Counted from the stretch's first letter, positions 35,508 through 42,739 are shown. The stretch: 64,000 nucleotides of DNA from RCIO01 sp040880025 (GCA_040880025.1 JBBDJD010000018.1:6800-70799); one strand, 5' to 3'. Made by a program: numbers and translations. The notes: a model not told the origin generated them from the letters alone.

Positions 35508-35604
35508 AGCAATATGATGTCGTCGGTGACTTGTTCTAGAAGGTCAGCTTGTAGACATTGCCTGTCATTGGCAAAGGTTAGCGGAGTGCCGTGAGCCATC
35601 CACC

Positions 35605-35654
35605 TTCGTCATCCTAGGGCGACGCTGAGCGAAGGCGCAGACCCTAGGATCCAT
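35605..35654. repeat. REP-like palindrome, copy 1
   Basis: Perfect arms ATCCTAGGG (35611-35619) and CCCTAGGAT (35642-35650) around a GC-rich spacer, framed by TTCGTCATCC and GGATCCAT. The same framing occurs in the copy at 39081-39127. Such elements are frequent in Mesorhizobium and relatives. Confidence 0.65.
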
Positions 35655-35992
35655 GCCTGATTAGCTGAAACGCAATACGCTCGGCCCGGTCCAAGATCGT
35701 CCGAAGTGATTCGGGGCCAACACATGTTGCCGCAGCGATTCCGCGTCTGAAATCAAGGAACTACGTGTGGAGAAGCTGGGGAAAACGGGCATATCCACAG
35801 CAAACGCAAAAAAGCGCTTGCCTGAAGACGGCGGCCACATATGGTAATAGGCAGTCAAGGGACGCCTATATCTAGCGGTCAAGAGACCAAGGCTAACTCT
35901 TGGTGCGATTCTCGGTCTAGGTCAAGTTTGGCTGTGGAGAACAGGTACAACGGAAAAGGGGATGGACTCTCGCGGAGCAATTGAGCGAGCCT
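35655..35992. other. gene-free region in the accessory stretch
   Basis: About 340 bp with no supported gene. Short reading frames on the minus strand lack ribosome-binding sites and known patterns. The composition is less GC-rich than core genes. This region runs up to the orphan minus-strand terminator at 35994. Confidence 0.4.
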
Positions 35993-35993
35993 C

Positions 35994-36030
35994 AAAAAGA
36001 AAGGCGACGTGACTCCTACATCACGTCGCC
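35994..36030 (-). terminator. Rho-independent terminator on the minus strand
   Basis: GGCGACGTGA and TCACGTCGCC form a perfect 10-bp stem with an 8-nt loop (36003-36030). On the minus strand it is followed by TTTCTTTTT. No minus-strand gene lies just upstream of it. Confidence 0.75.
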
Positions 36031-36113
36031 CCTGGAACGGCCAAGGCGGACCCGCCGCCCTTGCGTCCATGTGCTTTTGCAAGCGTGGGCATGCTGTTCT
36101 GCCGACTAACGGA
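35994..36113 (-). ncRNA. possible small RNA ending at the orphan terminator
   Basis: On the minus strand TTGACA (positions 36114-36119) could be a -35 element, with a weak CAGCAT -10 after 17 bp (36091-36096). Transcription from about 36085 would give a transcript of roughly 90 nt to the strong terminator. No protein gene is convincing within it. The -10 is poor, so this is a weak proposal. Confidence 0.25.
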
Positions 36114-36170
36114 TGTCAAGCGCGCGAGCGCCTGACGTTGAGTGATGCGGGAGAAAGGAGAAATGCCCAC

Positions 36171-36377
36171 ATGGCGCGCTACTATGTGAACAGAAACGCG
36201 CAGTCGAATGGCGACCATGAAGTGCATACCACTGGTTGCAGCTTCATGCCCGAGCCGGAAAACCGAATTTATCTCGGCGATTTCAGCTCGTGCCAACCGG
36301 CGGTTCGCGAAGCGAAGAAGCACTACCATCAGGCAAACGGCTGCTATTATTGCAGCCTTCCCTGTCACACCCAGTAA
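36171..36377 (+). CDS. 68-aa Cys/His-rich small protein (Ada-like zinc site)
   Basis: A 68-residue protein with cysteines and histidines spaced like an Ada-type zinc-binding domain: His19-x3-Cys23, then Cys58-x2-Cys61 with Cys65-His66 just after. The middle has an NRIYLGDFSSC...AVREAKK pattern, like the YFxSxxEAxxAGYRPC region of Ada-like domains. Similar small proteins are common in accessory regions of Proteobacteria; function unknown. AGGAG lies 10 nt before the ATG. A hairpin and a second small gene follow. Confidence 0.6.
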   Translation: MARYYVNRNAQSNGDHEVHTTGCSFMPEPENRIYLGDFSSCQPAVREAKKHYHQANGCYYCSLPCHTQ

Positions 36378-36400
36378 GTTGTGCGACTTCCTCCCATAAC

Positions 36401-36432
36401 CCCAAAGCCGGTTCGGAAGGATCGGCTTTGGG
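36401..36432 (+). terminator. hairpin after the 68-aa gene
   Basis: CCCAAAGCCG and CGGCTTTGGG form a 10-bp stem with a 12-nt loop, 23 bp after the stop codon. There is no T-run, so termination is uncertain; it could also stabilise the mRNA end. Confidence 0.4.
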
Positions 36433-36557
36433 CACCGCAACAATGGCCAATGCCTGGGCTACGCGAAACGACCGGACGAGTTCTGTCGAATCCAAGATTA
36501 CGTCTGGTCAACAAGTCGTTTGGTGGGGCAGAGGCGCCAATCACGAACGAGACGGAT

Positions 36558-36848
36558 ATGGCTAACAACGTGCATGTTTCATACGACCTGTATCAGCCTG
36601 GTCAGAACTACGAGGACGTGATCACCAAGATCAAATCGCTAGGAAGCTGGGCAAAAATCCACAAGTCGTTCTGGTATCTGGACACCTCGCTTTCCGCCGA
36701 ACAGGTCGCGAAAGCGGTGTGGTCCGTCATGGATCAGAATGACAGCCTCTACGTTGTGGATGCCACACACAACACAGCGTACTGGTACAATCTGAGCCCG
36801 GAAGCTGCCCAACATATTCAGCAGCACTGGTACTCGAAGGCTGCATAA
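36558..36848 (+). CDS. 96-aa Cas2/VapD-like small protein
   Basis: A 96-residue protein whose order of elements fits the ferredoxin-like fold of Cas2 and VapD: strand VHVSYDL (Asp10 at its end), helix YEDVITKIKSLG, strand WAKIHKSFWYLDT, helix SAEQVAKAVWSVMDQND, strand SLYVVDAT. Asp10 sits at the place of the metal-binding Asp of Cas2. There is no CRISPR array or other cas gene, so it is a solitary relative. The start at 36558 has a weak ribosome-binding site. Lies 180 bp after the 68-aa gene on the same strand. Confidence 0.5.
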   Translation: MANNVHVSYDLYQPGQNYEDVITKIKSLGSWAKIHKSFWYLDTSLSAEQVAKAVWSVMDQNDSLYVVDATHNTAYWYNLSPEAAQHIQQHWYSKAA

Positions 36849-36868
36849 CGCCGCCGATGAAATCTGAA

Positions 36869-36895
36869 GGCGCCGCTCTTGTTTAGGGCGGCGCC
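36869..36895 (+). terminator. hairpin after the 96-aa gene
   Basis: GGCGCCGC and GCGGCGCC form an 8-bp GC stem with an 11-nt loop, starting 21 bp after the stop codon of the 96-aa gene. There is no long T-run downstream; likely terminator or mRNA-end stem. Confidence 0.5.
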
Positions 36896-36954
36896 CCTAC
36901 GGCGTAGGCATAATGCACTGACGAAGGTTTCGACTCAGAGGCTGGTGTTACCAG

Positions 36955-37152
36955 CTACAAATTCGTCGCGCGGTTCCACCGACCGCCGATTGTAATCCTT
37001 TCGCGCCTCAACTGTTCCGTCTCTGCCGCATACCGGCGGACGTTCCCGAACTTCATGTCCATGTGCCGAGGGCAGCAGCCGTTCGCCTTGTGCGGCTTGC
37101 ACAGAAGACAGCCAGCCTGAGCGGCCTTCGGCCGCTTGCGCTTGTGATGCAT
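36955..37152 (-). CDS. 65-aa Cys/His-rich small basic protein
   Basis: A 65-residue basic protein starting MHHKRKRPK, with GCLLCKPHK, then CCPRH: four cysteines and two histidines closely spaced, suggesting metal binding. Small proteins of this RPK...GCLxCKPxK type occur in many accessory regions. GGAGGT lies 7 nt before the ATG, an excellent ribosome-binding site. It is transcribed opposite to its neighbours. No function known. Confidence 0.55.
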   Translation of the reverse strand: MHHKRKRPKAAQAGCLLCKPHKANGCCPRHMDMKFGNVRRYAAETEQLRRERITIGGRWNRATNL

Positions 37153-37352
37153 GAGAAGTACCTCCGTAGACCGGTGCGCCCCTGGCGGCGCACGCGCATC
37201 TTCCGGAGATTGTCGGCGAGGGCGTGCATTGGCGGGATCATAGGCAGAGCCGCCACCACCGTCGAGCATCCCCTCAAATCCCGCCCTCTCCCTTAACCCG
37301 CCGGTAGCATCCCGCGCCCCAAACTCAGCGCTCCTTGGCGGAGCTTGGCTGG

Positions 37353-37931
37353 ATGGCGCAATCCATCTCTTTTCGGAAACACAGGCGCGCGCGGGCGCAG
37401 CGCCGGCGCGGAGGCATCCGGCGCGCGCTCACCCGCATCTACGGCTTTGCCGCGCTGGCGGCGGTGGTCGGCATCGGCATCGCCGCCAGCGGCGCCCTGC
37501 CCCCGCTCGACCGCTTCACCCACGACCCGCTCGACGGCATCGTGTCGCTATGGCAGCCGCCTGAGCCGGAAGTCGTCACCAGCCGCCATTTCCCGATCTG
37601 CTCGTCCGGCGCGCGCGTCGACTGCATCGTCGACGGCGACACGTTCTGGATCGGCGGCGAGAAAGTCCGCATCGCCGACATCGACACGCCCGAAATCAGC
37701 GAACCCAAATGCCGCGGCGAGCGCGAACTGGGCGAGCAGGCCAAACGGCGGCTGCACCAGCTGATGAATGCCGGCCCGGTCGAGCTGCGCCGTTCGGGCT
37801 CTCGCGACACCGACCGCTACGGCCGCCTGCTGCGCACCGTCCACCGAAACGGCCGCTCGCTCGGCGACATTCTCGTGTCTGAAGGCCTGGCCCACCGCTG
37901 GAGCGGGCGGCGCGAATCGTGGTGTGGCTAG
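37353..37931 (+). CDS. exported thermonuclease (SNase) family protein
   Basis: A 192-residue staphylococcal-nuclease homologue with a basic N-terminus and a transmembrane helix (residues 30-47, IYGFAALAAVVGIGIAASG), so membrane-anchored with the nuclease domain outside. The active-site residues are visible: VDGDTFWIG with Asp, KVRIADIDTPE (Arg), a Glu in CRGERELGEQA and DRYGRLL (Arg). It may degrade nucleic acids in the periplasm or outside. The ATG at 37353 was taken over the TTG at 37335. Confidence 0.75.
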   Translation: MAQSISFRKHRRARAQRRRGGIRRALTRIYGFAALAAVVGIGIAASGALPPLDRFTHDPLDGIVSLWQPPEPEVVTSRHFPICSSGARVDCIVDGDTFWIGGEKVRIADIDTPEISEPKCRGERELGEQAKRRLHQLMNAGPVELRRSGSRDTDRYGRLLRTVHRNGRSLGDILVSEGLAHRWSGRRESWCG

Positions 37932-37950
37932 CGGGCACAACGCTGGTGTC

Positions 37951-37976
37951 CCCCTCTCCCCGTTCACGGGGAGAGG
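37951..37976. repeat. palindromic intergenic repeat
   Basis: CCCTCTCCCCG and CGGGGAGAGGG form an 11-bp perfect stem with TTCA loop. The following TAAGGGTGAGGGGC is the usual tail of a very common intergenic repeat of Hyphomicrobiales. It follows the nuclease gene by 19 bp and may act as its transcript end. Confidence 0.6.
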
Positions 37977-38149
37977 GTAAGGGTGAGGGGCGACGCCTCA
38001 CATCGGCAAGTGCGGCGCGGGAGCAAGCTGGTGCGGCGTCGGGGTGAGCAGCTTCCGCAGGCTCGGTGTCGAGGAGGGCTCACGGAACCGCAGGCGCATC
38101 CGGGCGTTTACCTTTCGTTTTCACGCACTCATTTCAAAACGAGGGAAAA

Positions 38150-38311
38150 ATGTCCGTTCTTGTCAGCGTCCTGATCACCTTTCTGGTCGTCATCCTGATC
38201 CTCTATCTGGTGCAGCGCCTGCCGATCGAAGGGCGCATCCGGCAGATCATCCAGATCGTCGTCATTATCATCGGCGTCATCTCGCTGCTGCGCTATCTGG
38301 CGGTGTTTTAG
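38150..38311 (+). CDS. 53-aa Thivi_2564-like small membrane protein
   Basis: A 53-residue protein with two hydrophobic helices (VLVSVLITFLVVILILYLV and IIQIVVIIIGVISLLRYLAVF) separated by a polar hinge (QRLPIEGRIRQ). This two-helix layout with a conserved hinge fits the Thivi_2564 family, function unknown. GAGGG lies 5 nt before the ATG. It is near, but separate from, the DUF2019 remnants. Confidence 0.65.
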   Translation: MSVLVSVLITFLVVILILYLVQRLPIEGRIRQIIQIVVIIIGVISLLRYLAVF

Positions 38312-38359
38312 GCCGGTCGGGAACAGAGCGGGCCGGCGTGGACAATGTGCCCGCGCTGC

Positions 38360-38434
38360 GCCCTGCCTGACGCTGTTCTCCACGAGGTGATCAATGATTT
38401 CGCTGTTCATCAGTTTGGATACATCGCGTTTCAT
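38360..38434 (-). pseudogene. truncated DUF2019-like immunity gene fragment
   Basis: Only the first 25 codons look real: MKRDVSKLMNSEIIDHLVENSV resembles the N-terminal helix of DUF2019 (SxELVxxFVEISIEQ). After that the frame runs into unrelated sequence and another gene's 3' end. It lies directly downstream of the intact DUF2019 gene, suggesting a second, decayed copy. No stop codon fits a short protein, so this is a guess at a remnant. Confidence 0.3.
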
Positions 38435-38458
38435 GGCTTGAGCACTCCGAACATCGGC

Positions 38459-38845
38459 TCAAATCACCGGGTCTTCCGGCAGTTTTGAAAGGCCCATTTC
38501 GAGCATGCTGAGCGACATTCCGGCATGGCCGGCCCACGGGTATTGGCGCGAATCCTTGATCGCCTGGAACGCCGCTGTTGCTGCTTCGGGATCGAGGGCG
38601 TAGGCCCATCCGGCCACGTTCAACTTCACCTGCAAATCGGGGTGATCACAGAGCTCCAGCAGAATGCGGCGCTGGTCTCCGGGACGCGACCGCAACTCCC
38701 GCACGACGGGCGCCAGCTTCTTGAACAACCTGTTGAAACGCGCGGTTTCCAGGGATTCCAGCGCCTTTCCCTGCTCAATGCTGATCTCAACGAACCGGCC
38801 GACCAGTTCGCCAGCAGTCATATTGGTTACCGCATTTGTTCTCAT
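38459..38845 (-). CDS. DUF2019 family protein, probable immunity protein
   Basis: A 128-residue helical protein of the DUF2019 family. It begins with an ELVGRFVEISIEQGKALES helix and then has HEAT-like helices, ending DPVI. Members often lie right after a toxin gene, and this one overlaps by 4 bp (ATGA) with the preceding C-terminal toxin-like frame, implying translational coupling. Cytoplasmic neutraliser of a nuclease toxin is inferred from this context. Confidence 0.7.
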   Translation of the reverse strand: MRTNAVTNMTAGELVGRFVEISIEQGKALESLETARFNRLFKKLAPVVRELRSRPGDQRRILLELCDHPDLQVKLNVAGWAYALDPEAATAAFQAIKDSRQYPWAGHAGMSLSMLEMGLSKLPEDPVI

Positions 38846-39066
38846 GGCTTCAGGACTCCAAAGTCACGCAGCGCTCCAAGCCCGACAGCTCGGCGCGTTT
38901 CCCAAGACTGCCCTCGCAGAAACTCCCGCGGCGAGAGCCCACCAAACTCGGGATTTGGGGTCGCGTACCACCCAGTGATCTGCCAGTGCCTGTATGTCGG
39001 AATCAATACCAGATTGTCCGGGCCGTCGACCCTTGCCTTGTCGAAGCTATCCCGAAGCGCTGGAGT
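38842..39066 (-). pseudogene. C-terminal remnant of a polymorphic-toxin-like protein
   Basis: The last 74 codons read TPALRDSFDKARV, then DNLVLIPTYRHWQITGWY, PNPEFGGLSPREFL and end GALRDFGVLKP. The NLV-x-IP-x3-H pattern is like the end of nuclease-type polymorphic toxins. Upstream the frame continues only as GC-rich, low-information sequence containing a REP-like element, so the head of the gene is missing. The stop overlaps the DUF2019 start codon. Confidence 0.5.
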
Positions 39067-39080
39067 CCGCTCGTTCCGGA

Positions 39081-39127
39081 ATGGATCCCGGCTCGGCGCG
39101 GCTTCGCCGCTTGGCCGGGATGACGAA
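39081..39127. repeat. REP-like palindrome, copy 2
   Basis: Arms ATCCCGGC (39085-39092) and GCCGGGAT (39114-39121) flank an inner GCGGC-TTC-GCCGC hairpin. On the minus strand it begins TTCGTCATCC and ends GGATCCAT like the copy at 35605-35654. It lies just upstream of the toxin remnant and may have arrived in or beside the break point. Confidence 0.65.
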
Positions 39128-39319
39128 CGTGATTGCTCCAACGGCCAACGGCCGAGGCGGCGACTGCCGCCCGCAGCCGCGATGCGTAGCGAAGCGGAGC
39201 ACGCAAAAACGAAGAAGTCCGGCGCGCCCTCGCGGAGGCCGTCACACAGCGACGAACAGCCGTGAGCGCAAACAAACACCCGTGGGCGAAAGAAAAATCC
39301 CCAGGCGGCAAACGCCCGC

Positions 39320-39568
39320 CTATCCCGAAATGAAGTCGCCTTCCCGCCAGCCTTCGCGGGTCCAGTTGCGCAGGCGCATGCGCGGCGCGATCCACAGGGC
39401 GGCCACGGGCGTGAGCGCGAAGCTGACAATGACGACAGCCGGGATCAGATAGATCGCGTATGCGGCGAGGACCGGCGAGGAAAGCACGGTGGCCGCCCCG
39501 GCGCCGAACAGGACCGCGTTGACGGGCAGGCAACAGATGATGACGAGCCAGGTGTCGGTGCTGAACAT
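39320..39568 (-). CDS. 82-aa two-helix membrane protein
   Basis: An 82-residue protein with two hydrophobic stretches (WLVIICCLPVNAVLFGAGAATVL and AAYAIYLIPAVVIVSFALTPVAALWI) and a basic end. No family recognised. AAGGAG is 7 nt before the ATG at 39568, which is therefore preferred to an in-frame ATG at 39586. It lies between the toxin remnant and a 26-bp palindrome. Confidence 0.6.
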   Translation of the reverse strand: MFSTDTWLVIICCLPVNAVLFGAGAATVLSSPVLAAYAIYLIPAVVIVSFALTPVAALWIAPRMRLRNWTREGWREGDFISG

Positions 39569-39646
39569 GGCGTTGCTCCTTTTCAAGGCAACGCCCGTGA
39601 AGGCACCCGGTTCCGCCCTCCGCTAGGGATTCGGGCGTTCGTCGCT

Positions 39647-39672
39647 TCAATCGACAAATCGTTGTCGATTGA
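39647..39672. promoter_or_regulatory. 26-bp near-perfect palindrome
   Basis: TCAATCGACAA and TTGTCGATTGA are perfect 11-bp arms spaced by 4 bp (ATCG). No T-run follows on either strand, so an operator is more likely than a terminator. It lies 22 bp beyond the stop of yghU and 79 bp upstream of the ATG of the 82-aa gene, on the minus strand. Confidence 0.4.
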
Positions 39673-39694
39673 TCGGCCTATGGCCGACTGCTTC

Positions 39695-40561
39695 TCATTC
39701 CGCCGCCAGCTTGTCCTGCGTTTTCGTGTCGAAGTCGCTGGCGTCGTGGCGCTCGCGCAATTGCGTCTCCGGCTTGCCGCTGGCGCGGTTGACCATGCGT
39801 CCGCGCTTCGCCGCGGGCCTTGCGTAGATCTGGTCGGCCCAGCGAATGACGTTCTTGTATTCGTGCACGGACAGGAACTCGGCGGCTTCGTACTGCCAGC
39901 CCCTCACCATGCCGCCATACCAGGGCCAGATCGCCATGTCGGCGATTGTGTATTCGGCTCCCGACACGAACTCGTTGTCGGCTAGCCGCTTGTCGAGCAC
40001 GTCGAGCTGGCGCTTAGTCTCCATGGCGTAGCGGTCGATGGCATATTCGATCTTTTCCGGCGCATAGGCGTAGAAATGGCCGAAGCCGCCGCCCAGGAAA
40101 GGCGCGGACCCCATCTGCCAGAACAGCCAGGACAGCGTTTCCGCGCGCGCTGCCGGCTCGGTCGGCAGGAAGGCGCCGAACTTCTCGGCCAGATGCATCA
40201 GGATGGCGCCGGATTCAAAGACGCGGATCGGATTGGAGCCGCTGCGGTCGACGAGCGCCGGGATCTTCGAGTTCGGATTGATTTCGACGAAGCCCGAGCC
40301 GAACTGCTCGCCCTCGCCGATATTGATGAACCAGGCGTCATATTCCGCGCCCTTGTGGCCGGCCGCCAGCAATTCCTCCAGCATCACCGTCACCTTCACG
40401 CCGTTGGGCGTGCCCAGCGAATAGAGCTGCAGCGGGTGCTTTCCGACCGGCAGCTCCTTGTCGTGCGTGGCGCTGGCGATCGGTCGGTTGATGTTGGCGA
40501 ACTGGCCGCCATGGCCCTTTTTCCAGGTCCAGACTTTCGGCGGCGTGTATTCCTTGGTCAT
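39695..40561 (-). CDS. yghU: glutathione-dependent disulfide-bond oxidoreductase (YghU-type GST)
   Basis: A 288-residue nu-class glutathione transferase, the same length as E. coli YghU. The N-terminal thioredoxin-like domain holds YSLGTPNGVKVTVMLEELL, ISINPNSKIPALVD-like INPNSKIPALVD and FESGAILMHLAEKFG; the C-terminal helical domain includes SGAEYTIADMAIWPWYG. Uses glutathione to reduce disulfides and hydroperoxides in the cytoplasm. The ATG at 40561 fits the family; an ATG 9 bp upstream is possible. Confidence 0.9.
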   Translation of the reverse strand: MTKEYTPPKVWTWKKGHGGQFANINRPIASATHDKELPVGKHPLQLYSLGTPNGVKVTVMLEELLAAGHKGAEYDAWFINIGEGEQFGSGFVEINPNSKIPALVDRSGSNPIRVFESGAILMHLAEKFGAFLPTEPAARAETLSWLFWQMGSAPFLGGGFGHFYAYAPEKIEYAIDRYAMETKRQLDVLDKRLADNEFVSGAEYTIADMAIWPWYGGMVRGWQYEAAEFLSVHEYKNVIRWADQIYARPAAKRGRMVNRASGKPETQLRERHDASDFDTKTQDKLAAE

Positions 40562-40660
40562 ATCGCGCATTCCGGCTGTTTGAATTTGCCGCAGGATGGG
40601 CCATCGAAGCCGGGGCGACAAGTAACAGCAATGCGACCGGGGGCGGCCGGCGTAGAAAAT

Positions 40661-41584
40661 CTATCCGCTCACCTTGCCGACCCAGCGCCACCAGTCGCTC
40701 TCGTCGCCGCGGAATGCGTTGAGGTCGATATTGCCCTTCACCGCGCTGGACAGGCCGGTGCCCGAATATTGCCAGAACACCCAGTCGCGGCCGGGATAGA
40801 CCTCCGAAGGGTGGGCGGCCACCGAGCGCAGCCAGAACGGATGGTTGAGGAAAGCGCCCTGCAGATTGTCCTTGTAGAAATCCGGCGCCGTATAGATGAC
40901 CGGGCGCTGGCCGTAATGCCGCTCCAGCCGGTCCATGAAGACGCGCATTTTGTCGAGCACCTCGGAGCGCGGCGGGCGCTTCTTGCAGCTCGACTGGTGG
41001 TTCCATTCCACGTCGATCACCGGCGGCAGCGCGTCTTTTTCCTTCGGCACATTGCGGATGAACCATTCAGCCTGCGACGCCGCCGTGCGGCACCAGTAGA
41101 AGAAATGATAGGCGCCGCGGCGCAGGCCGGCGCGCTTGGCCGCGCGCCAGTTCTCCTGGAACTTCGGATCGAGATGATCGCCGCCGTCCGTCGCCTTGAT
41201 ATAGGCGAAGTTGGCGCCGTAGCGGCGCAGTTTTTCCCAGTCGATCTCGCCCTGCCAGCGCGACACGTCGACGCCGTGGACGGCGAGATGCTGCGGCTTG
41301 CTTGAGCCGAAATTGATCGGATGGGCGTCGCGGAAACTGTAGCCGTAGACACGGCCCGCCTGCATCTGGGCCGGTCCCGCGGGACGCGGCGTGGCGGCCA
41401 GCGCATTGGGTCTGACCGGCGTCGCGTTCTCATCGACGGAAACACCGACGCTCGGCCGCATGACCGAACTGGTCGTCTCGTTCGATGGCGCAGCCACCTG
41501 AAGCGCGTCGATTGCCGGCCCCGATGTGCAGGCGGCAAGCGTCAGGCAGGCGAACAATGAAAGCTTGTGAAGGCGGATAAGCAT
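40661..41584 (-). CDS. GH25 lysozyme, probable lipoprotein
   Basis: A 307-residue glycoside hydrolase family 25 muramidase. The lipobox LAAC puts Cys19 as the lipidated residue, then a Pro/Ala-rich linker precedes the catalytic domain. HGVDVSRWQGEIDW near 105 and the DVEWNHQ motif near 195 carry the acidic catalytic residues; later GNIDLNAFRG closes the barrel. Cleaves the peptidoglycan glycan strand. A prophage origin is not indicated by the neighbours. Confidence 0.85.
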   Translation of the reverse strand: MLIRLHKLSLFACLTLAACTSGPAIDALQVAAPSNETTSSVMRPSVGVSVDENATPVRPNALAATPRPAGPAQMQAGRVYGYSFRDAHPINFGSSKPQHLAVHGVDVSRWQGEIDWEKLRRYGANFAYIKATDGGDHLDPKFQENWRAAKRAGLRRGAYHFFYWCRTAASQAEWFIRNVPKEKDALPPVIDVEWNHQSSCKKRPPRSEVLDKMRVFMDRLERHYGQRPVIYTAPDFYKDNLQGAFLNHPFWLRSVAAHPSEVYPGRDWVFWQYSGTGLSSAVKGNIDLNAFRGDESDWWRWVGKVSG

Positions 41585-41737
41585 GGAACCCGTACGCAAA
41601 ACTCGACAGGCCGGCACGACGCCGGACACAACCGCCCATTCATGAAGCTAAAATGCCAATAAAGTTTGAATCGTCGCGTTTACCATAGTGAGGGCGAGAG
41701 GCAGTCAGGCCGCCCGCCCCGCACGCGATGGCCGCGA

Positions 41738-42640
41738 CTACTCCTTCGGCGCGCCCCAGTCCCTCGTCGTCATCGTGCCGTCGAAGAAAGGCAGCACCGT
41801 CTCGGCCAGGCGCGGCGACAGGAAGATGTCGTAATGGGTCAGGCCGGGCAGAATGGCGAGCCGGTTCTGCGCCATATGCTCGCGCTGCCAGCCGGCATCC
41901 TTCAACCCGCCGCCGAGCAGCTGGTAGAAGTCGACGATGTGCTCGGGCCGGATCATGTCGCTGTCGGCGAAAACAAGCATCACCGGCATCCCGAGCGACT
42001 GCACCTCGGCCCGCCAGTCATAGGGCGAGCGCATCAGTGCGCCCATATTGTCGAGCAGCTTCGGGAATTCGGTCGGGTCCGGCGCCACGGCCACATAGCC
42101 TTCATACATTGGCGTGCCCTTCATCATCTCCGCCATCGCCGCACCGACCTGCGCCTGCTGCGGCAGCATTTCGGGATAGAACCCGTCCCGGGCGAAATTG
42201 GACGAAACGATAGCAAGCCGGCGCACCTTGCCGGGATGTTTTGCCGCCAGATGAAGCGCCGCGTAGCCGCCGAAGGAATAGCCCATCACGTCAACTGGCT
42301 CGTAGCCGAGCTCGCCCAGAACAAGGCCCAGGTCGTCGCCGATGTCGATCGGGTCGATCTGCCTGCCGGCGAGTTGCGTACGGCCATGGCCGTGCAGGTC
42401 GACGGCGATCACCTGCCGGTTCTCAGTGTATTGCGGCATGACGGGCGCGAACATGTCGATCGAGCCCAGTCCGCCGTGCAACAGAAGCAGCGGCTCGCCC
42501 TCGCCGCGGATTTCGTAATAGTAATCGACGCCGTTCGCCCCGACATAGCCGGATTTCATATGAGCTTCCTCCGCGTTCGCCATGCCGGGGGCAACGAATG
42601 CCGCAGCGGCGGCGACAATGGCCATCAATGTGGATTTCAT
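41738..42640 (-). CDS. secreted alpha/beta hydrolase
   Basis: A 300-residue hydrolase with a Sec signal peptide (residues 1-23, ending GMANA). The oxyanion motif LLLHGGLGS, nucleophile elbow GYSFGG, an Asp near FADSDMI and LPGLTHYDIF for the catalytic His are all present. Probably a periplasmic esterase; substrate unknown. It is 97 bp downstream of a ParB-like mini protein on the same strand. Confidence 0.8.
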   Translation of the reverse strand: MKSTLMAIVAAAAAFVAPGMANAEEAHMKSGYVGANGVDYYYEIRGEGEPLLLLHGGLGSIDMFAPVMPQYTENRQVIAVDLHGHGRTQLAGRQIDPIDIGDDLGLVLGELGYEPVDVMGYSFGGYAALHLAAKHPGKVRRLAIVSSNFARDGFYPEMLPQQAQVGAAMAEMMKGTPMYEGYVAVAPDPTEFPKLLDNMGALMRSPYDWRAEVQSLGMPVMLVFADSDMIRPEHIVDFYQLLGGGLKDAGWQREHMAQNRLAILPGLTHYDIFLSPRLAETVLPFFDGTMTTRDWGAPKE

Positions 42641-42739
42641 CGGAATTTTCTCCCGTGGTCTTCGTTCACGATGGCCAAAGGACGAACAACGCGGGCGAAC
42701 GCCGACAAGTGTCGCCGAATATGTTCGGCGCAGGGCGTG

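Noticed and set aside
36558..36848. CRISPR-Cas locus suggested by the Cas2-like protein
   Set aside because: No direct-repeat array and no cas1 or other cas gene in the window.
40661..41584. Prophage endolysin
   Set aside because: The GH25 gene has a lipoprotein signal and no phage neighbours.
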